From CAYGWP01 sp964353455 (GTDB lineage: Bacteria; Planctomycetota; Phycisphaerae; FEN-1346): 7,013 bases of DNA. The number at the start of each line of letters is the position of its first letter. The stretch's first letter is position 1. Made by a program: the position numbers and the translations under genes. Under the pieces are notes generated by a model that worked only from the letters and a program-made list of their open reading frames with translations, did not search any database and had not been told where the DNA came from. Shown here piece by piece: positions 4,634 through 7,013 of this stretch. The stretch spans positions 1 to 7,013 of the forward strand of contig CAYGWP010000202.1 of NCBI GenBank assembly GCA_964353455.1, read 5' to 3'.

Positions 4634-7013
4634 ATGAAAACCCTCGCCCTCGCATGTCTTGCTTTCGTCCTTGCCGCCGTCCCTCTCATCGCCGCCGATG
4701 CCCCGAACCTGGTGGCCAACGGCAACTTCAAGGATGTCCGCGACGGCCGGCCTGACAAGTGGCAATCCACGGGCGATGCTAACGTCGTGCAGTCGCTCGA
4801 ACTCGCGGCCGACCCGGACGGCACGGCATTCGTTAAACTTATCTGCACGCGTTGCGACCCCAAGTCGCCCTCCAGCCACGCCATGCTCGCCCAGGTGGGC
4901 GCGGTGCAACTTGTGCGCGGGCGGATGTACGAGTTCTCCTGCCGCATGAAGGCCGAGGGACTCCGCGGCCGCGCCGTCAGCATCGCCGTAAGCGACACCA
5001 AGACCTGGAGCAACTGCGGACTCCAGGCCAGCCTCCCGGTCGGCGCGGCGTGGCAGACGTACCGCCGCATCTTCACCGCCACCCGCGACGTCGGCGACTC
5101 TAGCCGGCTCCAGTTCTGGTTCAACGAGCCGGGCACGCTCTGCGTGGCCGACGTGCGCATAGCCGAGTGCCCGGCCCAGGAAGCGGAGTTCACCGACACC
5201 GTGCCCGACACCGGCGGCCGCAACCTCGTCCCGAACGGCTCGTTCGAGACGAGCGGCGCGGGCTGGCTCTCCCTCGGCTCGCGGGTCGGCTGGGGCGGAC
5301 TCAGCGACCTGCACGGACGCATCGAGACCGCCGGCGCGCGGCACGGCGGCGCGTTCCTCCGCATCCCCCTGGGCGGCGACGACACGCCCGTCCTCGGCTT
5401 CGACTATTTCGAGCCGGTCGTGCGGCGGGAACTGCGCCCCCTTGCCGCAACCCGCGGCTGGATCCCCGTCACGAAGGGCGAGGAGTACACCGTCTCCTGC
5501 GACCTCCGCGGCAGCCGCGACGGACTCCGCGCTGTTCTAGGGGCGCGGGCCAAGGACCCCGGCGGCCGGTCCCGCGACTACACGCGCCAGGTCACCCTCA
5601 CGACGGAGTGGCAGCGGCACTCGCTCACGTTCCGGCCGGAGTTCCGGTATGCCTTCGTGTACGCCGGGCCGGACCTCCAGGCGGAGGAGCGTGCGGCGGT
5701 CGATGTCGATGCGGTCCAGTTGGAGCGGGGCGGGCAGGCAGGCGAGTTCCAGGCGAGATGCCCGGTCGAGTTCGGCGTCGAGCCGTCGGAGGCTGGCGGC
5801 ATATTCACGGCCGGCGCGGGCGCAGCCTTGCGCTTGAGGTTCGCCAACCACGGCGCGGCCGCCGCGCGGGTCGCCGTCTCGCTCGCCGCCACCGATTTCG
5901 ACGATAAGCCCGTTGCGATGCCGCCGGTGACGGCGGATGTCCCGGCGGGCGCGGCCGTCGTCCGAGAGGTCCCCATCCCGGGCGACTGGCGCGGGTTCTA
6001 CAAGGTGCGGGCCGAGGCGGCCGGGCACGGCCAGTCGGCCCTGGTGCGCGTGGCGGTCGTCCCGCCGCGGACGAGCGCGGATTCGGTCCTCGGCATCAAC
6101 CACGCATTTACAACACCGCATCTGATTCGCCTCGCCGCAAAGGCCGGAGTCGCGTGGTACCGCGACTGGACGCTGCGGTGGCAGACCTGCGAGCCGGCCA
6201 AGGGCGAGTGGCGATGGGAGGCGGGCGACGCGCAGATCGGGCGGGTCCTGGCGGCAGGCGCGAAGGTCCTGCCGCTGCTGCCGCCGTTCCCGTCGGCCGA
6301 CTGGGCAAGCGAGGCCCCGCCGGACCTTTCGACCACCGGCTACCCCGGGGTGCGCCTCAGGCAGGCGTTCGGGCCGCGCGATCCGAAGGAAATGGCCGCT
6401 TTTCTCGGCCGGGCGGTCGCCCGCTACAAGGACCGCATCCATATATGGGAATTCCTGAATGAGCCGATTTACACCGATTACGCCCTGCCGCGCTCCGCCC
6501 GCGGCGGCGGCAAGGCCTACGGCCCGGAGGACTACGTCGCCCTACTGAAGGTGGCCGCCGACGCCATGCGCCAGGCCGATCCCGGCTGCAAGGTCATCGG
6601 CGGAATCGGCGGCGGGGCCCAGCAACTGACCCGCGAAATCATCGAGGCAGGGGCACTGAAGAGCCTCGACATCCTCAACCTCCACATGTACCCCGGGGCG
6701 CGGCGGCCCGAGGGACTTGCCGCCGATATGGATGCGCTCGCGGCGCTCATGGAAAAGAGCGGCGGACCCAGGCCCATCTGGATCACCGAGTTCTCCTACT
6801 ACGCGACCGACGACCTGCCCCGCAAGCCCTTCGTGCCCCGGGCCGGCAACTGGGCCGAGGCCCGGCTGCTGGAGAGCGAGCGCCAGGCCGCCGACTACAC
6901 CGTGCGGTTCTTCGCGATCATGCTCGCCCGCGGGGTGCAGAAGGTGTTCATCCACTCGGGCGCCAGCGGCCGGGTCAACGACCCCAACCTGGAGTGCGCG
7001 CTCTTCGGCTACG
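4634..7013 (+). CDS. Secreted modular glycoside hydrolase (clan GH-A, GH39/GH5-like) with two CBM4/9-like modules, 3'-partial
   Basis: The frame is open from the ATG at 4634 to the right edge, giving 793 residues without a stop; the 3' end is missing. Residues 1-21 are a signal peptide (MKTLALACLAFVLAAVPLIAA). Two related CBM4/9-like modules follow, at about 25-178 (opening NLVANGNFKD) and 197-366 (opening NLVPNGSFET). Each continues with a G-x-x-Y-x-x-S-C strand and a late W-Q-x-y/h strand, so they look like an internal duplication. Residues about 376-478 look like an Ig-like spacer. From about 484 (SVLGINHAF) a (beta/alpha)8 barrel begins: WYRDWTLRWQTCEPAKGEW, the acid/base motif WEFLNEP with Glu610, the LNLHMYPG strand (His684, Tyr686), and WITEFSYY with candidate nucleophile Glu719. 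The 109-residue gap between the glutamates fits retaining clan GH-A enzymes. The exact family and substrate (xylan, mannan, beta-galactan or another) cannot be told by eye. It probably acts outside the cytoplasm together with the neighbouring lyase-like proteins. Confidence 0.85.
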   Translation, partial: MKTLALACLAFVLAAVPLIAADAPNLVANGNFKDVRDGRPDKWQSTGDANVVQSLELAADPDGTAFVKLICTRCDPKSPSSHAMLAQVGAVQLVRGRMYEFSCRMKAEGLRGRAVSIAVSDTKTWSNCGLQASLPVGAAWQTYRRIFTATRDVGDSSRLQFWFNEPGTLCVADVRIAECPAQEAEFTDTVPDTGGRNLVPNGSFETSGAGWLSLGSRVGWGGLSDLHGRIETAGARHGGAFLRIPLGGDDTPVLGFDYFEPVVRRELRPLAATRGWIPVTKGEEYTVSCDLRGSRDGLRAVLGARAKDPGGRSRDYTRQVTLTTEWQRHSLTFRPEFRYAFVYAGPDLQAEERAAVDVDAVQLERGGQAGEFQARCPVEFGVEPSEAGGIFTAGAGAALRLRFANHGAAAARVAVSLAATDFDDKPVAMPPVTADVPAGAAVVREVPIPGDWRGFYKVRAEAAGHGQSALVRVAVVPPRTSADSVLGINHAFTTPHLIRLAAKAGVAWYRDWTLRWQTCEPAKGEWRWEAGDAQIGRVLAAGAKVLPLLPPFPSADWASEAPPDLSTTGYPGVRLRQAFGPRDPKEMAAFLGRAVARYKDRIHIWEFLNEPIYTDYALPRSARGGGKAYGPEDYVALLKVAADAMRQADPGCKVIGGIGGGAQQLTREIIEAGALKSLDILNLHMYPGARRPEGLAADMDALAALMEKSGGPRPIWITEFSYYATDDLPRKPFVPRAGNWAEARLLESERQAADYTVRFFAIMLARGVQKVFIHSGASGRVNDPNLECALFGY

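Noticed and set aside
5167..5907. A 246-residue plus-strand frame overlapping the glycosidase gene in another phase.
   Set aside because: It is an Arg/Gly/Pro-rich out-of-frame reading. The correct frame is open from 4634 to the edge, so there is no sign of a frameshift.
5537..6442. A 301-residue minus-strand open frame (and a similar one at 4580-5344) opposite the modular glycosidase gene.
   Set aside because: Both lie over the uninterrupted plus-strand frame that carries CBM and GH-A motifs. They look like GC-rich shadows.
1..7013. tRNA, rRNA, CRISPR array, insertion sequence or long repeat.
   Set aside because: I saw no spaced direct repeats, terminal inverted repeats, transposase motifs or RNA-like segments. 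Intergenic space totals only about 150 bp.

Overview
The window is very GC-rich, gene-dense bacterial DNA, roughly two thirds G+C by eye. It encodes four consecutive, apparently secreted proteins. At least three look like polysaccharide-active proteins. The protein style (long modular secreted enzymes, a right-handed beta-helix protein ending in an IDAG...PGxND...PDIGxEE motif, paired CBM modules in front of a glycosidase) resembles Planctomycetota or the related Verrucomicrobiota/Lentisphaerota, probably an environmental or metagenome-assembled genome. This taxonomic guess is inference from style; no rRNA or other marker gene is present.

Layout. Bases 2-793 (+) are the 3' part of a gene for a hydrophobic leader, a proline-rich linker and a beta-sandwich-like domain; the 5' end is outside the window. 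After 22 bp, with a good Shine-Dalgarno sequence, comes 816-2516 (+), a 566-residue probable lipoprotein that I read as a polysaccharide lyase family 2 (pectate lyase) relative. A 33-bp gap separates it tail to tail from 2550-4541 (-), a 663-residue protein with a fibronectin-like head and a pectate-lyase-like beta-helix. A 92-bp divergent intergenic region (4542-4633) carries a perfect TATAAT facing the minus-strand gene and a strong Shine-Dalgarno on each side. From 4634 a very long plus-strand gene runs off the right edge. It encodes a signal peptide, two CBM4/9-like modules, an Ig-like spacer and a clan GH-A glycoside hydrolase barrel with both catalytic glutamates visible.

Together the set looks like a carbohydrate-degradation locus aimed at a pectin- or uronate-containing polysaccharide: two lyase-type folds, a retaining glycosidase with binding modules, and a small possible binding protein. 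The shared substrate is inferred from predicted folds and proximity. No transporter, regulator, sulfatase, mobile element, RNA gene or CRISPR array is visible. The most interesting item is the PL2-like protein with an apparently intact metal/catalytic constellation and a lipoprotein signal; the next is the large modular GH-A enzyme, whose family is uncertain.
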